This document shows, in pieces, positions 24,961-33,711 of a stretch of DNA of 64,000 nucleotides (positions are counted from its first letter, which is position 1; every line of letters starts with the position of its first letter). The position numbers and the translations under genes are program-made. A model generated the notes under the pieces. That model saw only the letters and a list, made by a program, of their open reading frames with translations. It was not told where the DNA came from and made no database searches. This DNA comes from Hymenobacter sp. PAMC 26628. Its GTDB lineage: Bacteria > Bacteroidota > Bacteroidia > Cytophagales > Hymenobacteraceae. The DNA lies in the NCBI RefSeq assembly GCF_001562275.1, contig NZ_CP014304.1:1550001-1614000 (forward strand), in the 5' to 3' direction.

Positions 24961-25977
24961 TCAGCGCAATAGCCGCCCCGTGGTGTTGCCCGCCACGATG
25001 TGTTCCACCTCAGCCGCCGATACCAGGTTGATGTCGCCGGCGATGGTGTGCTTCAGCGCCGAGGCGGCCGTGGCGAAGGCCAGCGCCCGCGCCGGATCGG
25101 CGGGGTGCATCGTGGTGCCGTAGATGAAGCCAGAAATGAACGAGTCGCCCCCGCCGATGCGGTCAATGACCGGCGCGATGTCGTAAGGTGCGGTTTCGTA
25201 GTATTCGCCGCCCTGGTACAGCAGCCCGCGGATGCGCTCATGAGAGGCGCTCTGGGTTTCGCGCTTGGTAGCAACGACTTGCTTTATTTGCGGGAAGCGC
25301 GCGATGAGCTGCTCCGCCATCGACACGAAGGCGTTGGGGGCCCCGGTAGCGGGCCGGATGCCGAACAGGTCCTCGGCGTCGCCCTCAGCGCACACCACCA
25401 CGTCGCAGCCTGCTACCAGGGGCGGCATTACATCCTGCGCTTTCTGGCCATACTGCCACAGGTTGCGGCGGTAGTTCACGTCGGCCGATACGGTGAGGCC
25501 GCGGCGGCGGGCTTCGGCAATGGCCTCGCCGCAGACCTGCGCCGCGCTGGCCGAAATAGCGGGCGTGATACCCGTCCAGTGCAGCCAGCGCGCGTTGTCC
25601 AAGATTTTGGCCCAGTCGAACGCCGCCGGGTCCAAGTGCGCAAAAGATGATTCGGCCCGGTCGTACACGATGCGGCTGGGGCGCAGCGAGGCTCCCACTT
25701 CCAAAAAATACAGGCCCAGCCGCCCGGTTTCGCTGAACACGCAGTGCTGCATGTCCACGCCGTAGCGCTGGAAATGCTCGGCCGCCGCGTGGCCCAGCGG
25801 GTTGGCCGGGAAGCAGCCGGCGTGGGCGGCAGGCTGGCCCAGCTGCACCAGGGCGGCGGCTACGTTAGCATCGCCGCCGCCGTAGGTCACGGCCAGGGCC
25901 GGGGCCTGGGTCAGGCGCTCGTGGTTCGGCGGCGAGAGCCGCATCATGATTTCGCCGAACGTCACGACTTGCTTCAT
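24961..25977 (-). CDS. kdgK: 2-dehydro-3-deoxygluconokinase (PfkB family)
   Basis: 338 aa. Ribokinase/PfkB fold: N-terminal GEIMMRLSPPNHERLTQAPA, substrate loop TYGGGDANVAAALVQLG and C-terminal anion hole RIGGGDSFISGF with the catalytic Asp near residue 275. It phosphorylates KDG to KDPG, feeding kdgA just downstream. The KDG-kinase-like opening (GEIMMRLSP) and the flanking uronate genes favour this substrate over fructose or ribose. Confidence 0.94.
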   Translation of the reverse strand: MKQVVTFGEIMMRLSPPNHERLTQAPALAVTYGGGDANVAAALVQLGQPAAHAGCFPANPLGHAAAEHFQRYGVDMQHCVFSETGRLGLYFLEVGASLRPSRIVYDRAESSFAHLDPAAFDWAKILDNARWLHWTGITPAISASAAQVCGEAIAEARRRGLTVSADVNYRRNLWQYGQKAQDVMPPLVAGCDVVVCAEGDAEDLFGIRPATGAPNAFVSMAEQLIARFPQIKQVVATKRETQSASHERIRGLLYQGGEYYETAPYDIAPVIDRIGGGDSFISGFIYGTTMHPADPARALAFATAASALKHTIAGDINLVSAAEVEHIVAGNTTGRLLR

Positions 25978-26020
25978 CGAAGGAGATTATGAGGGTAATT
26001 GGTAAGCCTTTTTAATAGAA

Positions 26021-26138
26021 AGCCGTCATGCTGAGCTTGCCGAAGCATCTCTCTTGCGGCAGTAAGCCTAATTAGTTGAGCAGTAGAGATGCTTCGGCTC
26101 CACTTCGTTACGCGGACGCCAGATGAGCATGACGGGCT
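26021..26138. repeat. Dispersed palindromic repeat, copy 9 (mixed arms)
   Basis: Left arm AGCCGTCATGCTGAGCTTGCCGAAG; right arm GCTTCGGCTCCACTTCGTTACG joined to CGGACGCCAGATGAGCATGAC. Recombinant structure like copy 5. Confidence 0.8.
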
Positions 26139-26163
26139 AATTGCCTGCAAATATGAACCTGCT

Positions 26164-27615
26164 TTAAACGTGCGTGGCTTCGGCCACTGGCTGCACCGTG
26201 GGGGCCCCTTGCTCGAAGCCAAAGTACGCCTTGGCGTTGCGGTAGCTCACGTTTTCCACCACCTCGCCCAGCCAGGGCATGATCTCTGCGGGCAGCTCGC
26301 CGTTTTCTACGTCGTTGCCCAGCAGGTTGCACAGGATGCGGCGGAAGTACTCGTGGCGCGGGTAGGAGAGAAAGCTGCGCGAATCCGTGAGCATGCCCAC
26401 GAAGCGGCTCAGTAAACCCATATTGCTGAGGGCGTTGAGCTGCTTTTCCATGCCGTCCTTTTGGTCGAGGAACCACCAGCCAGAACCGAACTGCACCTTG
26501 CCGGCCACCGAGCCGTCGTTGAAGTTGCCAATCATGGTGGCAATCAGCTCGTTGTCGGCGGGATTGAGGTTATAGAGGATGGTTTTGGCCAGCTTGTCCT
26601 GGCTGTCGAGCCGGTCGAAGAAGCGCGAGAGGGCGCGGCCCTGGCTAAAATCACCGATGGAATCCCAGCCCGTGTCGGGGCCCAGCTGGCGCAGGGCGCG
26701 CGAGTTGTTGTTGCGCAGGGCCCCCAAGTGGAATTGCTGCGTCCAGCCCTTTTCCCAATCCAGTTCGGCCAGGAAAATCAGCAGCGCCGACTTCAACTGG
26801 TTGATTTCAAACGTGTCCAGCTCGTAGCCACCGCGCGCTTTGGCGAAGGCCGCCGCGGCCTCGCCCTCGGTGTAGTCGCTGGCGTAGATGTGCTCCAGGC
26901 CGTGGTCCGACAGCCGGCAGCCGTGGGCGGCGAAATGGTCGTGGCGCTGGCGCAGGGCCCCCAGCAGGTCGGCGTAGGTGTGGATTTTCTGGCCCGCCGC
27001 CGCGCCCAGCCGGTCGAGGTACTGGTTGTAATCGGCCGCTTCCGGAGTCATGGCCTTGTCGGGGCGGAAAGTGGGCAGCACGCGCGTACCGAAGCCACTG
27101 ACGGCCAGGGTTTGGTGGTGCTCCAAGTTATCGGCGGGGTCGTCGGTGGTGCACACGGTTTCCACGTGCATCTTGGCCAGCAGGCTTTGCACCGAAAACG
27201 CAGGCGTGCGCAGCTGGGCATTGCAGGCGTCGTAGATGCGGCGGGCGCTGGTTTTATCCAGCAGTTCGGTGATGCCGAAGTAGCGCTGCAACTCCAGGTG
27301 CGTCCAGTGGTACAAGGGGTTGCGCACGGTGAAGGGCACGGTCCCGGCCCACTTTTCAAACTTCTCCCAATCCGAGGCGTCGCCGGTAATGAAACGCTCG
27401 TTTACCCCGTTGGCCCGCATGGCGCGCCACTTGTAGTGGTCGCCGTACAGCCAAATCTGCGTCAGGTTGTCAAACTGCCGGTTCTGGGCAATCTGGTCGG
27501 GCGGCAGGTGGCAATGGTAGTCGATGATGGGCTGCGGAGCGGCGTGCCGGTGGTAGAGCTGGCGCGCCGCTTCGGTTTGCAGCAGGAAATCTTCGTTCAG
27601 AAAGGGCTTGCTCAT
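26164..27615 (-). CDS. uxaC: Glucuronate/galacturonate isomerase
   Basis: 483 aa, typical length. Amidohydrolase-fold uronate isomerase converting D-galacturonate to D-tagaturonate (or glucuronate to fructuronate). N-terminal metal motif IIDYHCHLPPDQIAQNR with HxH, the UxaC stretch YGDHYKWRAMRANGVNERF, and downstream FGSGWWFLDQKDGMEKQLNA, GLLSRFVGMLTDSRSFLSYPRHEYFRRI. First isomerisation step of the pathway encoded with uxaA and uxaB just upstream. No oddities. Confidence 0.96.
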   Translation of the reverse strand: MSKPFLNEDFLLQTEAARQLYHRHAAPQPIIDYHCHLPPDQIAQNRQFDNLTQIWLYGDHYKWRAMRANGVNERFITGDASDWEKFEKWAGTVPFTVRNPLYHWTHLELQRYFGITELLDKTSARRIYDACNAQLRTPAFSVQSLLAKMHVETVCTTDDPADNLEHHQTLAVSGFGTRVLPTFRPDKAMTPEAADYNQYLDRLGAAAGQKIHTYADLLGALRQRHDHFAAHGCRLSDHGLEHIYASDYTEGEAAAAFAKARGGYELDTFEINQLKSALLIFLAELDWEKGWTQQFHLGALRNNNSRALRQLGPDTGWDSIGDFSQGRALSRFFDRLDSQDKLAKTILYNLNPADNELIATMIGNFNDGSVAGKVQFGSGWWFLDQKDGMEKQLNALSNMGLLSRFVGMLTDSRSFLSYPRHEYFRRILCNLLGNDVENGELPAEIMPWLGEVVENVSYRNAKAYFGFEQGAPTVQPVAEATHV

Positions 27616-27733
27616 GGGGGCGAACGGATGGGCGACGGGCGGGAGTGCAGCGGCGAATGTAGGGCCCCGGGCGGTCGGCTACCTTCCTGCCGCGTCTTGC
27701 CCGGCGGAAATGAAAAAATCGGGAAAGTAACGG

Positions 27734-29386
27734 CTACAACGAAACGCCTCGTTTCCAGGGGATAAAGTCTTCCTGGCCGTGGCGCACGGCGCTGACTTCC
27801 GTTTCGCCGCTGGCCACGCGCACCAGGTAATCGAGGATGCGCTCGCCGGCTTGCTCGATGGTTTCCTCGCCGTCGATGACGGTGCCGGTGTTCAGGTCGA
27901 TGATGTCGGGCATCCGCAGGGCCAGCTGGGTGTTGGAGCTGACCTTGACGACGGGGGCCACGGGGTTGCCGGTGGGCGTGCCCAGGCCGGTGGTGAACAC
28001 CACAATGTTGGCCCCCGAGCCCACCTCGGCGGTGGTGCTTTCCACGTCGTTGCCGGGCGTGCAGAGCAGGTTCAGGCCGGGCTGCGTCACCAGCTCGGGG
28101 TAGTCGAGCACGGCCACCACCGGCGACGAGCCGCCCTTGCGGGCCGCCCCGGCCGATTTCATGGCGTCGGTAATTAGCCCGTCGCGGATGTTGCCCGGCG
28201 AGGGGTTCATGTCGAAGCCCGAGCCCACGGCTACGGCGCTGTCGCCGTAAGCTTTCATCAGCGAAGTGAAGCGGTGGGCCGTTTCGGGCGTTACCGAGCG
28301 GTTCACGATTTCCTGCTCCACGCCGCACAGCTCCGGGAATTCGGCCAGGATGACGGAGGCCCCCAGGGCCACCAGCACGTCGGAGGCATAGCCCAGCGCG
28401 GGGTTGGCCGAAATGCCCGAGAAGCCGTCCGAGCCGCCGCACTCCAGGCCCAGCGTGAGCTTGCTCAGGGGCGCGGGCTGGCGGCGCTGGCCGTTGGCCT
28501 GCATCAGGCCCACAAAGGTTTGGCGCAGGGCCTGGCTCACCAGCGTTTCCTCGGTGCCCAGCTGCTGCTGCTCCAGCACAAACAGCGGTTTGCTGAAGTT
28601 CGGGTCACGCTTCGCAATTTCGGCTTGCAGCATGGCTACTTGCGCGTTCTGGCAGCCCAGGCTGAGCACGGTGGCACCGGCCACGTTGGGGTGGGTGATG
28701 TAGCCGGCCAGCAGGCCGCACAGCGTCTGCGCGTCCTGCCGGATGCCGCCGCAGCCGCCCTCGTGGGTCAGGAAGTGCACGCCGTCCACGTTCGGGAACA
28801 GGCGCGGCTTGGGGGCCCCGTTCAGGGTCCCTTCCAAGTCGGCCTGGAGGATTTCTTCCACCGACTTGCCGGCTTGCATTAGCTCGATAAGCGCCTGCGT
28901 TTGGGGCCGGTAGCTCTTGCGGCGGCCGTAGCCGAGGTCGTCCACCAGGGCCGCTTGCAGCACTTGGATGTTGCGGTTTTCGCAGAACACCAGCGGCACC
29001 ACCAGCCAGTGATTGGCGGTGCCCACGCGCCCATCGGCCCGGTGGAAGCCCTGGAAAGTGCGGCCCTGCCAGTGCGTTACGTCGGGGGCCGCCCAGGGGG
29101 CCCGGGCCTGGCCTTCCTCGTAGCTGTCGGTGGCGTGCTGGATGTTGGCGGTGGTGAGCAGGCCGCCGGCGGGCACAGCCAGGCGCATGCGGCCCACCAG
29201 CACGCCGTACATGGTCACGGCGTCGCCGGGGGCCAGCGGGTGCATGGCCAGCTTGTGCTTGGCCGGAATGGCGGCCGTGGTGGTCACGGTGAAGCCGCCG
29301 GCCGTCACGGGCGTACCGATGGGCAGGTCCGCCAGGGCCACCAGTACGTTGTCGGCGGAGTGGATTTTCGCAACCAGGTGTTTCAT
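27734..29386 (-). CDS. uxaA: Altronate dehydratase
   Basis: 550 aa. N-terminal SAF domain (~residues 1-95, DNVLVALADLPIGTPVTAGG) fused to the C-terminal dehydratase region: HEGGCGGIRQDAQTLCGLLAGY, LGLECGGSDGFSGISANPALG and GSGANIVVFTTGLGTPTGNP. Conserved Cys residues suit an iron-dependent centre. It converts D-altronate to 2-keto-3-deoxygluconate. Same strand as uxaB (145 bp upstream) and uxaC. Complete and normal in length. Confidence 0.95.
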   Translation of the reverse strand: MKHLVAKIHSADNVLVALADLPIGTPVTAGGFTVTTTAAIPAKHKLAMHPLAPGDAVTMYGVLVGRMRLAVPAGGLLTTANIQHATDSYEEGQARAPWAAPDVTHWQGRTFQGFHRADGRVGTANHWLVVPLVFCENRNIQVLQAALVDDLGYGRRKSYRPQTQALIELMQAGKSVEEILQADLEGTLNGAPKPRLFPNVDGVHFLTHEGGCGGIRQDAQTLCGLLAGYITHPNVAGATVLSLGCQNAQVAMLQAEIAKRDPNFSKPLFVLEQQQLGTEETLVSQALRQTFVGLMQANGQRRQPAPLSKLTLGLECGGSDGFSGISANPALGYASDVLVALGASVILAEFPELCGVEQEIVNRSVTPETAHRFTSLMKAYGDSAVAVGSGFDMNPSPGNIRDGLITDAMKSAGAARKGGSSPVVAVLDYPELVTQPGLNLLCTPGNDVESTTAEVGSGANIVVFTTGLGTPTGNPVAPVVKVSSNTQLALRMPDIIDLNTGTVIDGEETIEQAGERILDYLVRVASGETEVSAVRHGQEDFIPWKRGVSL

Positions 29387-29484
29387 AACGGATTAAGCTA
29401 GCTAAAATAAAAATCAAACGAAGCCGCAAGCCCCCGGCCGGGCCCCTGGCTGGCCGCTTATCGTTAAGCTAATGCTAAAAGTGC

Positions 29485-29516
29485 CACCGAGGCCCTTGGG
29501 AACGCCCAGGGCCACC
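29485..29516 (-). terminator. Possible hairpin terminator after uxaB
   Basis: GGCCCTTGGG-aacg-CCCAGGGCC at 29491-29513. On the minus strand it is followed by a short T-rich stretch (ACTTTTAGC). Only moderately strong, so read-through into uxaA is likely. Confidence 0.4.
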
Positions 29517-29531
29517 AGCAAAAGCTAATTT

Positions 29532-31076
29532 TTACCCAGCCGGCGCGGGTACGGCGCGGCCCAGCAGGGCCCCCACGGCGGCCGGGGCCCCGTGGGTCAA
29601 TAGCTGGGCCAGGTGCTGGGTTACGGCGGCCGTAAAGCCGGGCAGGGCCCCCAAGTCCTGGCCCCACAGGGAAACGTCGGCCAATACGCTGGCGGTTAGC
29701 ATGTGAACGGGCAGCCGCTGCCAGAGGTTGGCGAAGTAGCCGGCCCGCTCGTCGTGAATGGGGTAAGCGGTGCCGTTGGGCAGGCGGCCGTGCCAGGTGC
29801 CCTTTTCGTCCTGCGTTTCGCCGCGCATGAACAGCAGGTACGCCGCCCAACCCAGGGCCACGTACTGCGGCACGGCTCCGAAGTGCTGGCTGTAGTGCAC
29901 CAGCGTGGGCACCACGCGCAGGCTCATCTTGGCGCTGTAGTTGAGGGTGATGGCCAGCCAGCGGTGCTCCACGGCGGGGTTGCGGAAGCGGTCGAGCACT
30001 TGCAGGCCGAAGCGCTGGCCCACCTTTTCGTCGATGGGATAGGAGATGCCGGGCAGCAGGTCGGCCAGCATCAGGTTGTGGATGAACGAGGCCAGGTTGC
30101 GGTCGTCCATCGCCGCGCGCACCGTGCCGAAGCTGGCCAGCACCGCCAGCCCGCAGCTCAGCGAGTGCGTGCCGTTGAGCAGGCGCAGCTTCAGCTCCCG
30201 AAACAGGGTGATGTCAGGCTGAATGAAAATGCCGGGGTCGGTGGGCGCGAAGCTCAGTGCCTGCCGCACCCGCGGCCCGCCCTCGATGGCCCACAGGCGG
30301 TAAGCCTCGGCGCTGATGAGCAGCTCGTCGGTGTAGCCCAGCTCGGCTTGCAACGCGGCCAAGGCCCCGGCGGCCGGCGCGCCGGGCACAATGCGGTCCA
30401 CCAGCGAGTTGCAGCAGTCGTTGGCCGTGTCCAGCCAGTGTAGGAAATCGGGCCCCAGGGCCTGGCGCTCGGCCAGGGTGCGCAAAATGGCGCGCAGCTT
30501 GGTGCCGTTGTTGGGCACTAGCTCGGTGGGCACGATGACCAGGCCCCGGTCCGGGGCCCCAGCAAATGCCTGGAACCGGGCCCACAGCACGGCCAGCAGC
30601 TTGCCCGGAAACGAGCGCGGCGGCGCGGCGTGAATATCTTCGCCGTCAAGCAGTTCAATGCCTACCTCGGTGGTGTTGGAGATGACCATTTGCAGATCGG
30701 GGCTGGCGGCAAAGGCCAACACGTCGGCCCACTGGCTGCGGGCCGACAGCACGCGGCTAAGGGCAGCGCACACCACGTTTTCGGCCACGGTGTGGCCGTC
30801 CTCCACGCCCCGCACGCACACCGTGTACAGGGCCCCCTGGCGGGCAAAGGCGCCGGCGTCGCCCCCGTCGGTGGACTTCACGACCACCACGCGGCCGTTG
30901 AACAGGCCCTGGCGGTTGGCCTGGTCGATGAGAAAGTCGGGCAGGCCGCGCAGCAGCACGCCGGTGCCGAATTGCAGCACTTTTTCGGGGAGGCTGAGCA
31001 GGGCCGGGGCGGGCAGTGAGGCGGCAGGGCTGGCTGCGCCGGCCCGCACGAGGTCGGGCGTTAGTAAGGGCATCAT
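29532..31076 (-). CDS. uxaB: Tagaturonate reductase (altronate oxidoreductase)
   Basis: 514 aa. Polyol/mannitol dehydrogenase superfamily. N-terminal Rossmann segment KVLQFGTGVLLRGLPDFLID, NNTTEVG-like SNTTEVGIELL, VPTELVPNNGTKLRAIL with the catalytic Lys, DRIVPGAPA, and the C-terminal domain NYSAKMSLRVVPTLVHY. It reduces tagaturonate to altronate with NADH. Tandem ATGs at 31076 and 31073. The upstream ORF extension is rejected because it reads through the PL10 remnant in another frame. It starts only 24 bp downstream of the PL10 remnant's stop codon. Confidence 0.93.
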   Translation of the reverse strand: MMPLLTPDLVRAGAASPAASLPAPALLSLPEKVLQFGTGVLLRGLPDFLIDQANRQGLFNGRVVVVKSTDGGDAGAFARQGALYTVCVRGVEDGHTVAENVVCAALSRVLSARSQWADVLAFAASPDLQMVISNTTEVGIELLDGEDIHAAPPRSFPGKLLAVLWARFQAFAGAPDRGLVIVPTELVPNNGTKLRAILRTLAERQALGPDFLHWLDTANDCCNSLVDRIVPGAPAAGALAALQAELGYTDELLISAEAYRLWAIEGGPRVRQALSFAPTDPGIFIQPDITLFRELKLRLLNGTHSLSCGLAVLASFGTVRAAMDDRNLASFIHNLMLADLLPGISYPIDEKVGQRFGLQVLDRFRNPAVEHRWLAITLNYSAKMSLRVVPTLVHYSQHFGAVPQYVALGWAAYLLFMRGETQDEKGTWHGRLPNGTAYPIHDERAGYFANLWQRLPVHMLTASVLADVSLWGQDLGALPGFTAAVTQHLAQLLTHGAPAAVGALLGRAVPAPAG

Positions 31077-31099
31077 TGGAAGTAGGGGTAAGGCGCTGG

Positions 31100-31325
31100 C
31101 TACTGGCCGGCGGGTTTGGCTTGTTTTTGCTGCCACTGGGGGTAGGCCTGGGTAAGGAGCTTTTCGGGCCAGGTGCCGGCGTAGAGGTAGCCGGCGCGGC
31201 GCTCGTTTTCGCTGGTAGTGCCGCGGCCCACGTAAATCGGCCGGTCGGTGTCCAGCTCGTAAAACCGGGCCCAGAACACGGCCCCGGGCGTGGGCACCAT
31301 CACCCGGTCGTGGCCCCGGTGTGTG
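31100..31325 (-). pseudogene. C-terminal remnant of a pectate lyase (PL10-like)
   Basis: About 75 codons reading HRGHDRVMVPTPGAVFWARF, then YELDTDRPIYVGR and AGYLYAGTWPEKLL up to a normal stop. This matches the C-terminal end of PelA/Pel-15E-type (PL10) pectate lyases as I remember them (WARFYE..NRP....RR.GY.WYGTWP). The rest of the gene is missing: the frame runs straight into the end of the IS481-family element at ~31325, and the DNA beyond the IS belongs to GH105. So the 5' part was deleted or moved. Confidence 0.7.
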
Positions 31326-32265
31326 GTCCCGGAGGATAGTGGGTGGGGTCGCGAATAAAATTATTAGAATTTTTTCTCCATTCAGCACAAACAAATTCGT
31401 AGGGGGTGAGTCCTTTCAGGCGCTTAAGCCGTTTAGCAAAATTGTAAACCTGTAAAAAGCTTTGCAAGTGTCCATTAAGCTGGTCATTGGTCTCATGGTG
31501 AAAGCATTTAATCGTCGCTTCTTTGACCGTGCGGTTCATCCGTTCGACCTGGCCGTTAGTCCAGGGGTGGGCGGGCTTGGTAAAACGCTGCTCGATACCC
31601 CACGCGTCGCAGAGCTGCCCCACCGGGGGGCGGCCTACTTGCGGCTGGTGAGGCAAATGGCGAAACTGAATTCCGTTGTCCGTCAGCAGCTTATGCACCT
31701 TGTAGGGAATCTGGGGCAAGACCCGCCGCAGAAAGTCTACCGCGATGGCCTGGGTAGCGTGCGGGTGTAACCCAGCAAAGGCCAGCTTACTGGTGCGGTC
31801 AATGGCGATAAAACGATACTGTTTGCCTTCCTCGGCCTGCACCTCGGCAAAGTCGAGGTGCAGATACCCCAGTGGATAGTCCTTGAACTTCGCCTTTTTT
31901 GCCGCGCTCGCCTCTTCGTCCGGTGGCAAGCGGCTGACGCCGTGGCGTTGAAAACAGCGATGCAGGGCCGCGCGGCTCCGGGTCGGAATGGTCTGCTGCA
32001 ACGCATAGAGGCAATCATCGAGGGGCAGCAGGGTCTGTTGGCGAAACAAAACGACAGCCGCTTCCCCGGCGGGCGTGAGCACCGTAGAGGCGGGTTTAGG
32101 ACCGCGCACGGCCTCTTCGGTCGTGGTGCGGCCGCGCCACTTGGCCACTGCTTTTTCGTTGATACCCAATTGCTTGGCTACCTTTTGTAGGCTTTCTGTA
32201 CTTTGCTGGATAAGACGCCGAGTTGCCGGCGTTGTTGTGACGCAGCCATGTGGTATTTTGCCCAT
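31300..32265 (-). CDS. IS481-family transposase
   Basis: About 321 aa from MGKIPHGCVTTTPA. N-terminal HTH (LQKVAKQLGINEKAVAKWRG), then an rve integrase core with the DDE residues in LHLDFAEVQAEEG, LLTDNGIQF and NGQVERMNRTVKEA. The natural end of the protein is lost in the inverted repeat; the frame runs on 8 codons into flanking PL10 DNA before stopping. Start 32265 was chosen because the longer frame begins in the adjacent GH105 sequence. Probably active in form, but the terminal codons are host-derived. Confidence 0.88.
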   Translation of the reverse strand: MGKIPHGCVTTTPATRRLIQQSTESLQKVAKQLGINEKAVAKWRGRTTTEEAVRGPKPASTVLTPAGEAAVVLFRQQTLLPLDDCLYALQQTIPTRSRAALHRCFQRHGVSRLPPDEEASAAKKAKFKDYPLGYLHLDFAEVQAEEGKQYRFIAIDRTSKLAFAGLHPHATQAIAVDFLRRVLPQIPYKVHKLLTDNGIQFRHLPHQPQVGRPPVGQLCDAWGIEQRFTKPAHPWTNGQVERMNRTVKEATIKCFHHETNDQLNGHLQSFLQVYNFAKRLKRLKGLTPYEFVCAEWRKNSNNFIRDPTHYPPGPHTGATTG

Positions 32266-32318
32266 AAGTTTGCCTTGAAAGCAGACTCCAAAGCTACACC
32301 TCCATCCTCTGGGACTAG
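31322..32318. mobile_element. IS481-family insertion sequence
   Basis: About 1.0 kb. Imperfect terminal inverted repeats: GTCCCGGAGGAT at 31326 and, on the other strand, GTCCCAGAGGAT ending near 32314. No convincing target duplication is visible (GTGTG against TAGTA). The left flank is a PL10 3' remnant and the right flank is GH105 cut before its natural end, so sequence was lost at insertion or later. Confidence 0.8.
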
Positions 32319-33556
32319 TAGTCCAGGCCCACGGTTTGGCCCTGGCCCACGGCGTTTTCGGCCGCAATTTCCATTTCCGTGCTGGCCAGGATGAAGGGCC
32401 CCACGCCCTTCAAATCGTTTTTGCGCAGCGGCTCGCTCAGGTAGTATTCGTAGGAGCCGTCGCGGTAGGGCGTGCCGCCCAGCCCGCCCACGCTCACCGT
32501 ACCGTTGAAGGCCAGGGCCCCGGCCTCCGTTGCCACGAAGCTTTTCAGCAGGCCGTCGTAGCCCCTGCGGGCCACCTGAGCGTACTCTTTATCGAGGTAG
32601 CCCAGCCGCGCGCCCTTGGCCAGCGCGTACACAAACATGCTGCTGCCCGACGCCTCGGCGTAGTTGCCCTTGCGGGTTTCCTGTCCCATCACCAGGCTCC
32701 AGGTGCCGGCTTTGGCGTCCTGGTACTTGGCCAGCACGGGGGCCAGGCGCTGCAAGTACTTGATGAGCTGGGCGCGCTGCGGGTGGGCGGGGGGGAAGTA
32801 GTCGAGCACGTCCACCAGGCCCATGGCGTACCAGCCCAGGCCCCGGTCCCAGAAGTTGGGCGAGTCGCCGGTGGTTTTATCAGCCCATTTCTATTCCTTG
32901 CTTTCGTCGTAGCCGTGGTAGAGGAGGCCGGTTTTGGGGTCTACCAAGTGCTTTTCCACCAGCGCAAACTGCTTGGCCACGTCGTCAAATCCCGCCGGCT
33001 CCTGCATCAGCTGGCTGTACTCGGCGTAGAAAGGCTCGGCCATGTACAGGCCGTCGAGCCACACCTGGTTGGGGTAGATTTTCTTGTGCCAGAAGCCGCC
33101 TTCCTTCGTGCGGGGCTGCTCGGCCAACTGCTTGCGCAGCCGCGCGGCGGCCTGCTGGTAGCGCGCCTGCTGGGGCCCCGATACCTGCGCCAGCAGCAGC
33201 AGCGCGCGGCCAGTGGGCAGGTTGTCGAGGGTGTAATCGTCCTTCTTGTAGGTGCGGATGCTCCCGTCCTTTTGCACAAACTGGTCGACGTCTTTTTGGA
33301 TGTAAGTGAAGTACTTGGCATCACCGGTGCGCTGCCACACCCGCTCCAGAGCCCGGAGCATCAGGCCCTGCTCGTAGTCCCAGCGGGCCGTTTTGCGGCT
33401 GCCGATGACGATGGAATCGGGGTGCTGGGCGATGAACGCATCGGCCATGCGCTCCGACATGGGGGCCCCGGCCGCGGCGGGGACCGTTTGCGCCCCGGCG
33501 GACAAGCTGGCCAGGGCCAAAGTGAGCCCCAGGGCCCCGAGAAGTTGGTGTTTCAT
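32315..33556 (-). pseudogene. GH105 unsaturated rhamnogalacturonyl hydrolase, amber-interrupted and 3'-truncated
   Basis: Signal peptide MKHQLLGALGLTLALASLSA, then the GH88/GH105 (alpha/alpha)6 fold: WDYEQGLMLRALERVW (~60), DNLPTGRALLLLAQ, IYPNQVWLDGLYMAEPFYAEY, YHGYDESKE-stop-KWADKTTGDSPNFWDRGLGW (catalytic Asp region), GTWSLVMGQ, EASGSSMFVYAL. The two halves are in the same frame with only TAG (32891-32893) between, where homologues have Gln as I recall, so CAG to TAG. The 3' end stops in the IS481 edge (GLDY-stop), lacking the last ~40-60 residues of normal GH105. It would cleave unsaturated uronates from pectin fragments; probably inactive. Confidence 0.88.
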
Positions 33557-33593
33557 AAAGCTGAACCCGGTATTATGCATATTTCTGCCAAGA

Positions 33594-33700
33594 GGCCGTC
33601 ATGCTGAGCTTGTCGAAGCATCCCTACCGCAGCAGTAACCATAATTAGTTGCGCAGTAAAGATGCTTCGGCTGCGCGGACGCCAGATGAGCAGGACGGCC
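33594..33700. repeat. Dispersed palindromic repeat, copy 10 (mixed arms)
   Basis: Left arm GGCCGTCATGCTGAGCTTGTCGAAGCAT; right arm GATGCTTCGGCTGCGCGGACGCCAGATGAGCAGGACGGCC. Lies between the GH28 3' end and the GH105 5' end. Confidence 0.8.
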
Positions 33701-33711
33701 AGTTCTGCTGG

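Noticed and set aside
31077..31394. 106-codon N-terminal extension of UxaB
   Set aside because: It reads the PL10 remnant and IS end in a shifted frame and has no UxaB similarity.
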